DNA of 64,000 bases from Litomosoides sigmodontis (lineage: Eukaryota > Nematoda > Chromadorea > Rhabditida > Onchocercidae): contig OY718807.1 in assembly GCA_963070105.1 (NCBI GenBank), forward strand, positions 9,796,483 to 9,860,482, in the 5' to 3' direction. The notes beneath the pieces are model-generated. The model ran no database searches. It saw nothing but the letters and a program-made list of their open reading frames with translations, and had not been told where the DNA came from. Shown piece by piece: positions 39,401 to 52,182 of this stretch. Position 1 is the stretch's first letter; each line of letters begins with the position of its first letter. Position numbers and translations under genes: made by a program.

Positions 39401-39661
39401 CATCACTTTAGTACTTTTTATTCCTAAGAAAATGGCCAAATTTTTTTTTAGAACAAGAAAGAACCAATGACTTTCTTTGTTATTTTGGACAGTTAATTAA
39501 AATAATTGAAAATAGCTAGCCTTAAACAATTTCATGCGCTCCTCAACATCATGTCTTACAGTACCAATGTGCTTGAAAAACATTGGCAGCAAAATTAGTT
39601 GTGCCAGTACTGTGAAAGCGCTAATTAGGAATGTTATGCCAGCTACGGTACCATAAAGCAT
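36485..39661 (-). CDS. cuticle collagen with a long non-collagenous C-terminal tail
   Basis: Nine exons on the minus strand: 39661-39521, 39381-39267, 39171-38959, 38881-38723, 38634-38447, 38260-38005, 37706-37489, 37130-36965, 36621-36485; about 530 residues. The N-terminal part has a membrane segment ([20 protein letters not shown]), a short ectodomain, then RRKR at about 66-69. Nematode cuticle collagens are cut at such subtilisin-type sites. Gly-X-Y blocks follow (about 79-255), broken around [10 protein letters not shown], and end with a Cys pair CPCPL. The tail of about 270 residues is unusual: a Gln then Lys/Arg-rich block ([20 protein letters not shown]), Ser/Pro-rich and acidic stretches, a folded-looking [15 protein letters not shown] region, and a Thr-rich end. 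Long tails are known in blister/roller-type collagens, but I cannot name an orthologue. The start may lie in an upstream exon, since an acceptor (ACATTCAG) directly precedes the ATG. The first intron has no GT donor at the position homology favours. Confidence 0.88.
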
Positions 39662-41819
39662 CTGAATGTATTCATGTGAAGCAACAGATATTGTTTAACA
39701 ACATACTTTACAATTTAAGGATAGGATACGTCTACATGAAATAACAAATCTCAACTGTGCAATTAATAAATTGAAATGAAACAATAAGTCGCACTTAATG
39801 AGACAAAAAGTTGAAGGGGCTAAACAGTAAGGCAACAACGTGTATCAGTCAGGAAAAAAAGAAAGCTTTAAAAATGTTACAATCATTCACTTCTAAAATT
39901 ATCATTTAAATTTAATCAATCCCTAACACTATCAATTATCATTGCAATAACTGAAGAGATATTGAGCTAAAAATGCAATTTTGCATAAACGAATTAGCAA
40001 TGTGTAAGCAATTAATTTTTTCGGGTTGGCACTAATTCTACATGTCTATGAAAGCAGTTGTTAATCATATAATATGTAAAGAAAAGTTTAAGAAATGATA
40101 TTTTCGAAATAGTTTTTAGTTCGACCCACCGTCAAACAGATAAATCTAAATAGACAGACACTATCACTGCAGTTTCTTCATTTTTTTGTAATTCGAAATT
40201 ATGAGACGTGGTGGGAATGCCTTTCCTGTTACTCTGAAATAGTTTCATCTGAGAAGAGAAGTGACCTAATTTGAAATTACCGAAGATTTTTTCCTCTCCT
40301 CTTACAAAGGAACACATAAAGTAGAGTTTTGAAAAGAGTACTACCACTATTTATCACTCTCACCTCCTTCTACCTGCCTCTTTCTCCCTCTTCCTCTCTT
40401 TATTTCGGGAAGGAAATTTACTACACACAAACGATAGAATAAAGTTTGGAGGAGGAGAAGAACCGAAAACATTATGGCTTGATGAATTTGATGGATTGAT
40501 TAAATTAAAATGAAATGATTGATAGTAAGGTATGTTCAAAACGAATTAATTTATCTTTCTTATCTTATTAGCAATAGCAATTCAATAAATTTAGCATAAT
40601 ATTACTTAAAATGAGAATCGTAAGATATGCAGCATTGTGAGATATCCACCTTTTCAACTCCATCTTTTCCATTTGATTTTAATTTTTTGCTTAAAACTAA
40701 TAATTGAGAAGCAAATTAAAATATGTTGAATTTGCTGAGATATGGAAAGGACAAGTTGTTTAGATTTGAAAAATTACATATTCCACTAATGGACAGAAAA
40801 TATGAAATGTCAGATTTAAAGTTCAACAGATAATAAAAATCATTCCTCATTCTGTTTTAAAAGACTTCGTGTAAATTTGTTTTATTTTTTTAACTTGATG
40901 AAATATTTTTAAAACTACGGCATATCGCACTTGCTGTTAACCCGACGACATTCCTGATTCATTTAAATTTTCGAAATCACCTCACTAGCCAACACCTGCT
41001 GCTCTCTCATAAATGGTCGCGAAATGCCCCTGAACCGAAATCACGAACATCGCAAATCAACATCGTGTTCAGAGCACAGCACCCTTCACTTAGGATGACG
41101 GGTGGTTGAAGTGGAGGCGCTTGTGTTGGGTATATTCCACTTGCATTACCGCTTCCATTTCCTCTTCATTAATTCGATTTCCTCAATTTCCCCTTGTTTT
41201 TTTCTCTGCTATGAAATATTTTGATCTTCAAATCTATTAGAATTCACTTTCATTATATTTTTTGTTTCTTTTGCTTTCCCGTCATTTCTACGACTGCAAT
41301 GCTTCCTTTTATGTTTTCTGTTGCTTGGAAGATATGAAATGCAATATAGTTCTACGGTTAATGTTGATTCTTACTGATTCATTCTTATTGATGAAATAAT
41401 GATATGCTTAAGCACAGCTATTAAAGTTCGACTTGAAATAGAAATGGTAGAGCTACTTTAATACTTACATCTTCAAGTACATTAGCTTATTATCCCTTTT
41501 TCGCGGTAATGTGTTTCTCAAGGTGCTTTGTTTTCTTCATTGAGTTTTTTTCTCCTGTTTACCCAAAGAAATAGTTCATCACTTATACATAACGCGAATG
41601 TTCACATTTGTCAGATGCCAGCATTTTTGATTTCATTCTAGGTAATTAACTGGTTTTAAGTGTATGAAGATTTAAGCCATATGATGATTGAACGGCTTCC
41701 TTTTTAGTTTTTATACCACTTTTTCTCTTCGCTCGATAACGGAATCTGTTCATTTAGCCAGTGCACTTGGAATGATAAAAAAGGAGATGGTACAGTCTTA
41801 ATGGTTTATCACACTTCTG
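39662..41819. other. divergent intergenic region between collagen and GAS41
   Basis: Should hold the promoters of both genes, which point away from each other. A 71-codon minus frame at 40132-40347 shows no exon signals. A pyrimidine-rich stretch lies at about 40360-40400. No RNA gene was seen. Confidence 0.5.
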
Positions 41820-43344
41820 ATGGAGCGAGTAAAAGATAAGATATTCACTCGACCGATTGTTTATGGTAACACTGCCCACTATTTGGGTAAAAAGCGAGAA
41901 GAAGATGGACATACCCATGAATGGACAGTATTCGTAAAACCTTATTTTAGTGAAGATCCTTCAAAGTATATCCGGAAAGTGCAATTCAAACTTCATGATT
42001 CGTATGCGAATGCAACACGAAGTAATTTGCTTCTTTCCTTAACTAAAATTTCGAATACTGATTGTTACTCTGAGTTGATCAAAGTTTATCAGTCTAGTTA
42101 TTATTACTCCTGTTGTACTTTTCGGTCTAGTTGGGTTGCCCGCTTTTAATTTAGTTTGTGCTTTTTTTTCTTTTAGGATACATGGAACACGTGTCTTTAA
42201 GTTCATTGACTTTAATTTATTGTTTAACGTCACTATGGAGGGGCTCTCTTGATTTTACATGCTTCTACAGTCGGCTTTAATCATTTAACAAGCGTTGACT
42301 TTAACTGGGTGTTTAATTTCAAATTAATTTCTAGTGGTTGAAAAACCTCCATATGAAGTAACGGAAACAGGCTGGGGCGAATTTGAGGTTCAAATTCGAA
42401 TATATTTCGTGGACGTTAATGAAAAACCGGTGAGGTTGCAATTTTTAACGTGATCTGTGTTGCATTAAAAAATTCAAGCCAGCTTATTTGCTTTGTTTAC
42501 TGTTTTATCCTTCATTTAAACATCTGTTTATTGTCCTTTAGACCGCTATCGGCATTTGGGATGGTAATTCCACTTCGCGGTATTTCGGAATAACAGGAAT
42601 CTTTTTGCCGTAACAATGAGTAAAATTTAATAGCGAAGTGTTAGCAAAAGCTACAGAAATTGGAACCAGAGCACTTAAATTAGTTAATTGTTTAGTGTTT
42701 AGTTATATATTTTAAGGTAACAGCTTTCCACTATCTTCGGTTATTTCAACCACAAGTTACGCTTCCCAACGGCAAAACAATGGTTGCTGCGGAATATTAC
42801 GATGAAATTGTATGTTTGAAAGACTGATGTTTACTTCTTGACACTTCTTAAAGTAGGAAATTACTATCCGACAATAAATGAAATAATTTTACGTAAACTT
42901 GACTTTGTTTCACATTTCAGTGTTGTGTATTGTATGATTCAAATTATTTCCATTGAATAAAGTGTCATTGATCGTATTATAGGTATTTCAAGAACCTACA
43001 ATGCCAATGTATAAAGTGCTATCATATTTGGAAGGACGAAAAGCCGAACCGAGACGTTTCCATACTGATTGTGGGTTGCCTTAGATCACTTCCATATTTT
43101 CTTCTTTCCTTCAGTAATGCTTTCTTCCGTTTTAGTTCCTTTTGTGCGTAAACGAACCCAAGAAATGATTAATAATGCGAGGAACGAAATAAACAAGGAG
43201 ATTCAAGATTTGATGGATTCGTTGAAAGCTGCTCATGAATTAATTGGAAGATATTCAAAAGAAGTTGACTTATTAGAAGCGGCTGCTGGAAACGCTGAAG
43301 ATAGTGCTTTTGCATGCGAAAATAGCGGACAAACCGTAGCATGA
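41820..43344 (+). CDS. YEATS4: YEATS domain protein GAS41/YEATS4 homologue
   Basis: Five exons: 41820-42021, 42335-42429, 42717-42809, 42983-43070, 43136-43344. The total of 687 bases gives 228 residues, against 227 in human GAS41. GAS41 reads acylated lysines on histone H3 and is a subunit of the SWR1/SRCAP and TIP60 chromatin complexes. The match is very close: [40 protein letters not shown] and [15 protein letters not shown]. His33, Ser61 and Trp81 fall where GAS41 places its acyl-lysine cage residues. After the YEATS fold, residues about 165-210 form a coiled coil ([19 protein letters not shown]) used in the family to bind partners, and the end is acidic. A 72-base open segment in intron 2 could act as an alternative exon. 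Confidence 0.95.
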
Positions 43345-46300
43345 AAGTTTACTGTATGTATTGGTTATCGACGTACTCATTCCTGTCATGTATATATAAG
43401 GTCTCACAGTCTCGAGATGTTCTTCCTAATATTTTTTATGTATCGTAAGGCATCGCTTCTAATAACTTCCAATGATTTTTGATTATCACAATGTTGTTTG
43501 TTGGACTCTTCTTGTTACCGTGTCATTGTGATGTTGTTCTTATTGTTACTCGTTTGCATCATGTGTTAATCTAAAAATTTTATTTGTTGGGAGAGTGATG
43601 AAGTCTTGGGAATTTTAACAATTAAAGAAGTTTGATGGAGTATTTATCCGGCGTTTAATTATGATGTACGAAGTGAGAGCATTATTTGGTCTCGTTTTAA
43701 CACTTATGTTTTTCATATATGAAGTGAATGTTGTTTTGTTTTTCTTCAGCGAAATTACTTTTTATTGATTTTCAAGTGACGGTTCTAACTACCATTTGTT
43801 AGTCGGAGAAATAACAGACCGTATAGATACCGGGCTATAGTGTAGAATCATGCTGCACTTTTACCGATGTCAACAATCTACTCAAAATGTGCCTTTCTTC
43901 ATTAGTTATTGACTTCTTCTTACACCTCCCTTTAGTCAAATATGTCTTCGTCATCCTAAATATTCTGATTGTAAAGCTGCAAAATCAAATAAAAATTGCG
44001 TGGGAAGTGCATGAGGTGGTAAGCACGATAATGTAACTGAAGGGCAAGCGCAAAATGAGTAGGAAAGGTATTACTACTTTGAAAGATGTTTCGTTGAAAC
44101 AAATGGCAATTATTCCTGAAATCGGAAAGTTGTGCTGCAAAAACATAGTGGAAAGGTGGTAAGATGCGAACTAATTGTATGAGTCATGATTTCAAAAAAT
44201 TTTTAAATAAAAGAATGCAAACACGCGGAGGAAGAACTTCATTGTTCGTTAAGAGTATGTGAATTTCATTCGAGCGACGATCGTTTGTTTGCTTATTCAT
44301 TGCCATCTTCTTTCCTACTACTCCTCCTTATCATTGTTAAATATGTCAAACTTACAGCAAATTAGATTGCTATAGGCTTAGCATTCTATGGGTCCTTCTC
44401 TGAGTGAAATTCAATCATCCGGTAAGCCGGTTAACACTTCCCAGTCATCCGGTACGTGCTGCAAGATGGATGCAAAATGCAAAAGAATGTTGTCAACACA
44501 GTCTGTTGAAATATCGATATCGTTCAGGCAACAATAACAAATGCCGCCCGCCACTACTACGCCTCACAACTCCCACACGCCTTCCACATTAGGAGCTCAC
44601 ACTGATTGCTGGGATTGCCCTCATCCAATCCTTAGTCATCAGTCCACAACTTTTAGTGTGTAGAAAATGAAATTCGATGTGCCTTTTGTTAAATATTTGA
44701 AAAAATTCTGTCATCCCTCCTCATCCATTGCTGCTGCTGCTGCTGCTGTTGCCGTTGTTGGTGTTGTCACAACAACGAAATCGATGGTTTGTCCTTTCGT
44801 TTTTCGCTATTTTCCACGCAATTTAAATTTTAATTCATATTTTTTTCCATGTGCTATGAATTAAGCTGTTGGTTTCTCTTTCAAATTTTTCCAAATTTGA
44901 CTAAATTATAGAACATATTAGTGGAAGACAAATTACAAATTTGATCCATCAAGCACCTTTATTATTTATTATTATTGTTATTGTTATTGTTATTATTACT
45001 ATTGCTGTTGCCTGTTTGATTACACATTTCAAACAATAAGTGGGATGTGTTAACAATTTTCCAATTTTTTAGATGTATTTTAGAAGCGTTGAATCTGTCA
45101 CGTTGTCATTGTCGAAGGTCGTGGAGGAAGTGTGTTAATTTTTCTCTAAAAAAAGCTCATAGCGAAGAGCCAGCCTTTGCTCGTGCAGATAGCAAGACCT
45201 ACGTTCCGTTCCTTTCAAATAGGTAGACCTTTTTCAGTTCTGTTTTCACTGTTGCTTCTCCTCGCGCCACACCTTTCCTCCCTCCTCCTCCACGTTGAAC
45301 AAGTTTGAAGTGATTTTTACGCATCCTCTTCCCCTCCCCCGCCCTCCACTACTCACGGTAGTGCATCAAACATAAACATCCCTCTTTCCCTCCCTCCCAT
45401 CATCGATTTGCTTTTGCAGAAGTCGTTTCGCAGTTGCTATTGAAATCCATCCGAAAGCTACCCTTTCATTTTTCCGATCACTCTGATCCGTCTTCCGATT
45501 CCCCGTGATTCACACATATTCATCTTTCCCTTTTTTCTACGATACCACTAATTGAATTAGTTAAAATTTGAATGAAAAGTACCAAAAGATTCGTTCATAT
45601 TCTCTTCTGTTTGACGTCAATTATCCAAATTATAGTTTCGATTTTCAAAATTAAAATTATCATTTATTTAGAATAATACTGACAGCATGAATTCGAAGTC
45701 TGAACATTACTTTGCAGTTGTTTGAAATTGACATGACTGCTTCATTCGGTTAGCATTAATTACTCAAATTATAATTTTTATCATTAGATCTCACCCTACA
45801 CTGACTTTCATAGAGTTTAGAATTTCTTTTCCCGGAAATGATGATGTGGTTACATTGTGAATATACTGCAACACAACGTGCGTACGTGCACACACGTGGA
45901 TATCGTAGAGTTTAATTAATTGCTGAAATTATGGGATATCATCAATGCTTTGTAATTCGTAGCAGTCGAACGTTTGCGTAATAGTACCACTTCGTGTTAT
46001 TTCAATTACCTTAATAATTCACTTCGCAGCTCCAATTAAATTCCTCCAATATACATTATCACTAACTTAGAAATTACCACAGATCCAAACAGTTACCTGT
46101 CTAAAGACCAGTGGTCGCTTATCAGTTTTTGAGTTATTTTAGGGAAAAGGGAGTAGAGACGTCATTTTAGGTCACCTGTGGCGATAAAAACAGTCGCATC
46201 GTCTCCTCCTCCCTCTCCTTTCTCCTTCTCTTCCAACTTCTACCATTTCTTTTATTTGAAAATGAGGTCAATCGATGTCCTCTCCCACCTTTCAGTTCTT

Positions 46301-47519
46301 TTCCGTCGGTTTCTCTCCACCGTCCAAAAAACACATTTACGTGCATTCGACGTGCTACCTTGATTCCTCTCCCTCAAAGATCTAAGCGCAGTTATGCTAA
46401 ACGACAGGAACCACCCACGTTCATTTTACCGTGTCATTTTTCCTTTTTACCTAAGATATTTTAGCTTCAAGAAAATTTCACCTTCAACATTTTGTTGCCT
46501 TCATTTCAAAAAATTTTAATCTCTCGGAAAAAAACTTTTTAATTGATTCGTTTTTAAATTTTTATGAAATTTTGATGACTCACCGACGCAGTATATTAAA
46601 CCGTTTTATAAGGCAATGAAGTTTATTTTAAAAAAGGAAAAGCTTGAACGAATTTCAATTAGTTTTATTTCTCCTATGAATTGCTAATAATAATTTGTCT
46701 CTCTCTTTCTCTCTCCCTCCCCGTGCCGTCTGAATTGATCATTATAAAGACTGTGAGATGATAATTTTGTTCTTTGAATCCATCACCTGATGGTCGAAAA
46801 GCGAGAGCTATTTTTATTTACATAGACGCACAGACACATGGATGATGCTACGTGTGCGCTTGAAGTACAATTCCACGTTTTTAATGTCGCATTCCTAGCA
46901 GTGTGAGATTACAATAAAATGACAGCAACTGATGGTGAGGTGAACCGTTTGGCTTGTTACTAGTATTTGCCAGCTGTCGGTCAGTTTCTGTTACACTATG
47001 TTTGGTTGATTTCACTTAATTAACACTAATTATTACGTGCATGAAATTCCTCTCACTTTTAAATTCCTTTTGATATTGCGACATCTGCTTAGTTCGACGT
47101 CCCAGTGCTTTCCCCACAATCTGCCACCAATTTTGCCAAAACATTTAGCTGAAAGGTTAATTGCGATGTGATAACTATTTTTATGCATTTCTTCAAATAT
47201 TTTTCATATTGCATTTTTTCCTTACTTCTTTTTGTAGCATTCCAGCTAACTTATTTGCTTTCTAATGTGTTACAGTGAAGCGCTTTTTGTATTTCAAAAT
47301 TTAGCTTTCCCTTTTTTGACTGTGTAAAACATTCATCACATCACTACAGCTTATACTAAATTATCGCTATTCGTCATTTCGTGTCGTGCAGTGATATGGT
47401 CATTGGAAACTACGATTTATGGGTTATGATCATTTACAGATTGTTTGAGAATCGTCATAATCATCTGTGATTACTTTTAATTTAGCATTCACAGTTAACC
47501 AGTGATCAATACAAAGAAA
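43345..47519. other. intergenic
   Basis: Four kilobases without a convincing gene. Frames at 44404-44592, 44667-44864 (which contains a short GCT repeat) and 46178-46363 look like chance or repeat products. There is a pyrimidine-rich tract at about 45245-45420. The acceptor ending at 47494 (CATTCACAG) is probably the trans-splice site of the following gene. Confidence 0.5.
44958..45010. repeat. ATT/GTT trinucleotide-like repeat
   Basis: Imperfect units of ATT and GTT over about 50 bases. Confidence 0.75.
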
Positions 47520-48392
47520 ATGCCGCTGACGTATAGTGACTGCCCGAAGATATGCTGTTCCGTTATTATACCTGTAAGTCTCTTACGGTCTTTATTTTTC
47601 ACGTGAATTTTTCAATAAGCAAACGAATGAATATATATATTTGTGTGTGTGTGTGTGTGTGTGTTTTCGATTCTATTCTGTTACTTGACGTTTATGCGAA
47701 TTATTTATTACTTCTTTTTTAATTGGAATCCTCCGGACTGTCATATTTCCTACCTTACCACCTAAAAGTAAATCGATACTGAGTTTATAAAGAAAGGTAA
47801 CACGACCACGATCAGATATCTCACAACCTTTCTTAATTCTCAGTTACTACTGTTCGAGAATTTGCTCCTTGATAAAATATACCTGCAAATATATGATCCT
47901 TTCTAAATACACTATTCAGGTGAATCGGTGCCAACGCAGCAACGGTATTTACCTGAGAATTACATATCTGTAGGGAATTGAAATACTTGTAAAGTTGAAA
48001 TAAAATAAGGATGTATAGTGCATGAAAATTATAAAGCGACAAAAGTTCATTGCGAAATCTTATTACAGTATGCATAGAGAAAAATTAAGATATTGGCGTA
48101 ATTTGATTATTGTTATTAATTTTTTTCTAAACAAACTTTTCTATATCAAAAGGAGCATTTTTCCTGTCTGCCAAATTAAATGATTAAATTTGCGTGAATG
48201 GTTAAAAATGTATTATTTGTGAAATACTAGAGATGTTTTTCAATCTTTCTAAACTGAACAATATCTTTTCAGCCCGTTGGCGTATTTTTCGAAAAAGGTT
48301 GCGGCAGCGAGTTGGCCATTAATGTTTTGCTAACACTGCTCGGTTACATACCTGGCTTGATACACGCCTGCTTCATCATCGTCAAATATTGA
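47520..48392 (+). CDS. Pmp3/UPF0057 (RCI2-like) plasma membrane proteolipid
   Basis: Two exons, 47520-47573 (donor GTAAGT) and 48273-48392 (acceptor TTTTCAG), join in phase 0 to give 57 residues, the usual size for the family. Members are tiny two-helix proteolipids of the plasma membrane. In yeast and plants they affect membrane potential and salt tolerance; their role in nematodes is less clear. The family pattern is plain: helix 1 with the PPVGVFFEKGCGSEL motif, then ALINVLLTLLGYIPGLIHA-like helix 2 (here AINVLLTLLGYIPGLIHA) and a short end FIIVKY. The N-terminus carries three Cys (DCPKICC), so lipidation is possible but not shown. The intron falls right after the IIP of helix 1. Confidence 0.94.
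47632..47664. repeat. AT then GT microsatellite in the Pmp3 intron
   Basis: A short AT run followed by about eleven GT units, inside the single intron of the Pmp3-like gene. Confidence 0.9.
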
Positions 48393-48546
48393 TCGTTGTT
48401 TAATTTTTAGCTGATCGTCCATTACTCCACTTCCTCCCCATTGCTTCATCTTAAACTGCTTCTCTCCCACTTTCACTCAAACTTTGACAACTTCAACTTA
48501 AATGAGATAATCTCTTCTCTCTTCTTCTGTCCAAGCAGGCAGTTGC

Positions 48547-48602
48547 ACCTCCCTCCCTCTCTCTCTCCCTCTCTCTCTGCCTCTGTCTCTCTCTGTCTGT
48601 CG
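48547..48602. repeat. CT-rich (polypyrimidine) tract
   Basis: Runs of CCCT and CTCT with few purines. Confidence 0.8.
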
Positions 48603-49915
48603 ACACATTACCGTTTGAATTTGTAATGTAATCGAAAGGAAGTAATTCGTAATTCAATCTACAGCTTCATTTCACTAGTGCATACAAATGATAGAGTATT
48701 AAATTTTTCATTTTAAAATTTCATCTCTAATGATTCTGAGATTAGTAGTTTAAGGCGCGAAAGTTGTAATTAACTATTTACCGAGATTTTGATTAATTTT
48801 TATCAAATTTAGAGAATATTTTATAAATTTAAGTGTATTTAGTTCCATACGAATTTCAGCTAATTATCCTCCAATCACTAATTAACTTTATGTGATACAT
48901 TTCCAGATCAGTCGATTGATTATTTATGTGTTCTGCGCGTCCATCGCCTCGTCTTAGTGAGAGGATCGGTTGCGATCGTCTTTTTTCCTGTCTGAGACTG
49001 TATCTGATCCGTCTCTTCCGCATTTTCAACGTTATCACGTTATCACGTCTTAGTTCGTATCTCCTTAGAGTGTTCTGGAGAATAAATTCAATTTGTCATA
49101 TTTGCACATCTTCGTTCATTTATCTTTCTCTCTCCACGTTGCTGGAAACGGATGAGCTAATTAATCATTTGCAGCTATTAATTATTGCCTTCTCCTTCTT
49201 CCGCTTCAACTTCTTTGTTTTTCGCCGCTTCCAACCTGTAAAGATTGAAGGAATAAACCATTTCTTTTGGCTTGTTGTTCACAACAAATAGAATTGCTAA
49301 ATGGCCTGGCAATTATCAGTTCGTAATATCTATTGCTTCACTGTGAAATTTTTGACATTCAATAAATTGAGTAATATAATACTTGAAATGAAGCACGTCA
49401 AACATGCAAGCACTATTAAATGCTAAAAAGTAATTTACAAGATAGGTGGAAGGAAGAAAGTGGAAATGTAATCAATCGAAGAACGATGATAATATCAGAG
49501 CGTCGTCTGTCTAATGTGAAGTACTATCAACGACTAATTTTTCCCAATGAAATTCACTAAGAAGCTGGAACATAGAAAGGGTTAATTAAACTATTAAGTA
49601 TAGTAAAGCGCATTTGACGATTTAATGGTGGAGAAATTGGTTAGCTTAAGAATGGAAAAAAAGTCGTCTCGGAAAGGTAAGTAAATGAAGCATTCTAATT
49701 TAATTCATTCGAATTTTCAACAAGATAATTAAAATTCCTAACATTCCAAATCAATTTCAACTGGAAAGTATATCTGGACTGAAATACGTTGCCATAGGTA
49801 ACTAAACTGGTTGTTGGCTTATAGCCCTTCACAGCCTATTTTCATTTTCTCAATTGATAATGTAAATTTTTTTCCAGTTAAATATCAAAAAGCATTTTCA
49901 GCGAAATGATATCTC

Positions 49916-49965
49916 ATTCTCCCTCTCTGTCTCTCTCCCTCTCCCTGCCTTTCTCTGTCTCCTTC
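49916..49965. repeat. CT-rich (polypyrimidine) tract
   Basis: A second tract of the same kind as at 48547. The antisense strand reads as an Arg/Glu/Gly repeat, which is an artefact. Confidence 0.75.
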
Positions 49966-52182
49966 GTTTCGTTTCATTTTAATGCTTTTTAATTTTTCTT
50001 CCAAGAGATGGAAAAAAATTTGAAATATTTTTGTTAACTGTAACTGCAATAGTTCCTTACCGTCATGCACTCAAATGAGAAAGGAAAAACAATTAAGAAA
50101 TGCTAGGAATCTTCGTCATTATGCCATTCCCAATTAATTCTAAGAATTATGAGTGGAGAAAATTTCACAGTTAATTAGTTAAGAATATCTGCGATTAATA
50201 ATTAATTGAAAGTCATCCGTGAACATTTATATTTAGGTTAGGAAGAGTTTCAGTGTTAATTAATCAAGAAAATTCATGATTTAATAATTGTCCAATAATA
50301 TTCACAACTGAATTATTTAATAGGAAATTTTTTTTGATTGAGCGGACGTGAATTATCATGATTGTTCATAATTAAACTATCAACACTGTCATTTGTTTTT
50401 CATCTTAAAAAACAGTCCACATGTAAATAGTAATGCGAACATTAACGCGATTCGAACTATCGGAGTAGCTGTTAAAAATATGCCTAATTGTAACATACTA
50501 GTAGTAAATCTCAAATGAGTTAACAAAACATTTACCGCATTAAAATTTAAATTTATTCACATTGCATATTCGAAATCTATGTAATTAATGATGCGGGAAG
50601 TGGAAAAGATGCTAAAGGGAAAGAGTCAAAATACATTTTCAATGTTTCGTTTTTCTCCTTTGCACGTATAGTGAGTAATTTCGTTTTTTTTTTTACTTTT
50701 TATTTTCCATACGCTAAGAACTGCGCATGGGAAAAATTATGGAAGGATAACTAATTGTAAATTACCGCTAGGTTAAGATTATAGTTTACTTTTACCTCTT
50801 CACCTATTTTATTCTTTATATTAGTCTTCGCTAATGTGAATTTAAACGAATAAATTATTTCGAAATTTTTAAAACTCCGACAATATGTATAGGCGTAATA
50901 AAATTTTGAAAATTTTATATATTTTTGCTAATATTTTCTCCTTGGTGTTATTATTTCCTTCATGATCGTACTCGCTCAATATCGCTCATTCAAATATCAG
51001 AACTGATAGGGACAGTTACGAGTTAGCTGATAATCGCTAGGATTGAATGAAAGAGCGGGGAGAGTGAGACCTGGGATTTTGTTGAAATTACGAAGGAAAA
51101 GGAAGAATGAGAAAAAAGGAAAATTTTTAAATAAAGAAAATCGTTAGAAGGGAGGAGCGGAGGAGAAAGAACTGGCAAGAAATGACAGAATGAAGTTTGC
51201 CATACTACAACTTTGTCAAATTTTACTTCTATTTCAGTAGAATCATTAAATATTTGATAGTTTAGTAATGATTTTGCATGATTGCTGGACAACTGCGCCA
51301 AATTTTATTTACGTTTTGCTTATTTAACTTCTTTGCCAACAATTTGTAATTACCGTTGTTTTACTTTATTTTGCTTTATTATACATTTCATTTTTATTGC
51401 AATAACTCTTACAAATATCGGAAAAGTTTTTTCTCAAAATTGAGTCTTCCTAAAATTTTTTATAATGAAATTGTTAGAAATATTAAATCGTTGAATTTAT
51501 TTGGCTAACCTCCCTTTCCTTATTTTACTATGCCACGTCATGCATTTCGTGCGTAACGCGTGAAAGTTTTCCACTTGGTAGTCCTTGTAGAACGATAGCA
51601 ATGCAATTCCAAGCATTTATTGGGAATTGAAATCAACCCCAGCACCAACAGGCGAGTGCGCAAAGGAACAGTAAATGGTGATTGAGGGCTGAATTACCGA
51701 TATGGTTAGCGGTAGAAGCAGTGCAAAATAATCGTTACAGTAAGTAATTAATTAGCGATGTGGTGAGGAGTGGGGTGATGGATGGGTGAATAAGCGAGAA
51801 GCAGAGGAAAAGCATGTGCAGTTGAAGTTAATGCCAATGTACTGCTGCCTTCATCAGCCCCTGTCAAGTCTGGTGGCTCATGGTGTTTTAACTGTCACCC
51901 GCTGTCGGACTCTTTCAATTAGCCGCTCTTTTTGCACCGCTAATACAATACTAATTCAATTGGTCAAGGTGCCTTGTCACTTATCGTTTATCAAGTTTGT
52001 GTCAGAATTTTATAAATCGCTGCCAGTATTGACAGCATTCATTCATGCTGTAATAAACGGTAATTGTTGTGAGATCCTTTAGAGCTCAAGCTAGCGGGGA
52101 GGATGTCGGGTAATTTCAACACCGCCGAAGAACCGGAAGGAAACCGGTAAATCTTGGGTGCCCCAGCTAATAGAACTGCCAA

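Larger units (their letters stand above)
48393..52182. other. intergenic, TTLL11 upstream region
   Basis: No supported gene. Frames of 121 codons at 48926-49291 and 98 codons at 51786-52082 have no splice or domain support. Two CT-rich tracts are listed separately. A 15-codon upstream frame (52103-52150) lies just before the TTLL11 start. Confidence 0.5.

Noticed and set aside
44667..44864. 65-codon frame with an Ala/Val run
   Set aside because: The run comes from a short GCT/GTT repeat; no other coding sign.
48926..49291. 121-codon plus-strand frame rich in Leu, Arg and Phe
   Set aside because: No domain, signal or splice pattern; composition fits pyrimidine-rich noncoding DNA.
51786..52082. 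98-codon plus-strand frame upstream of TTLL11
   Set aside because: No recognisable feature and no join to TTLL11 exons; probably chance.
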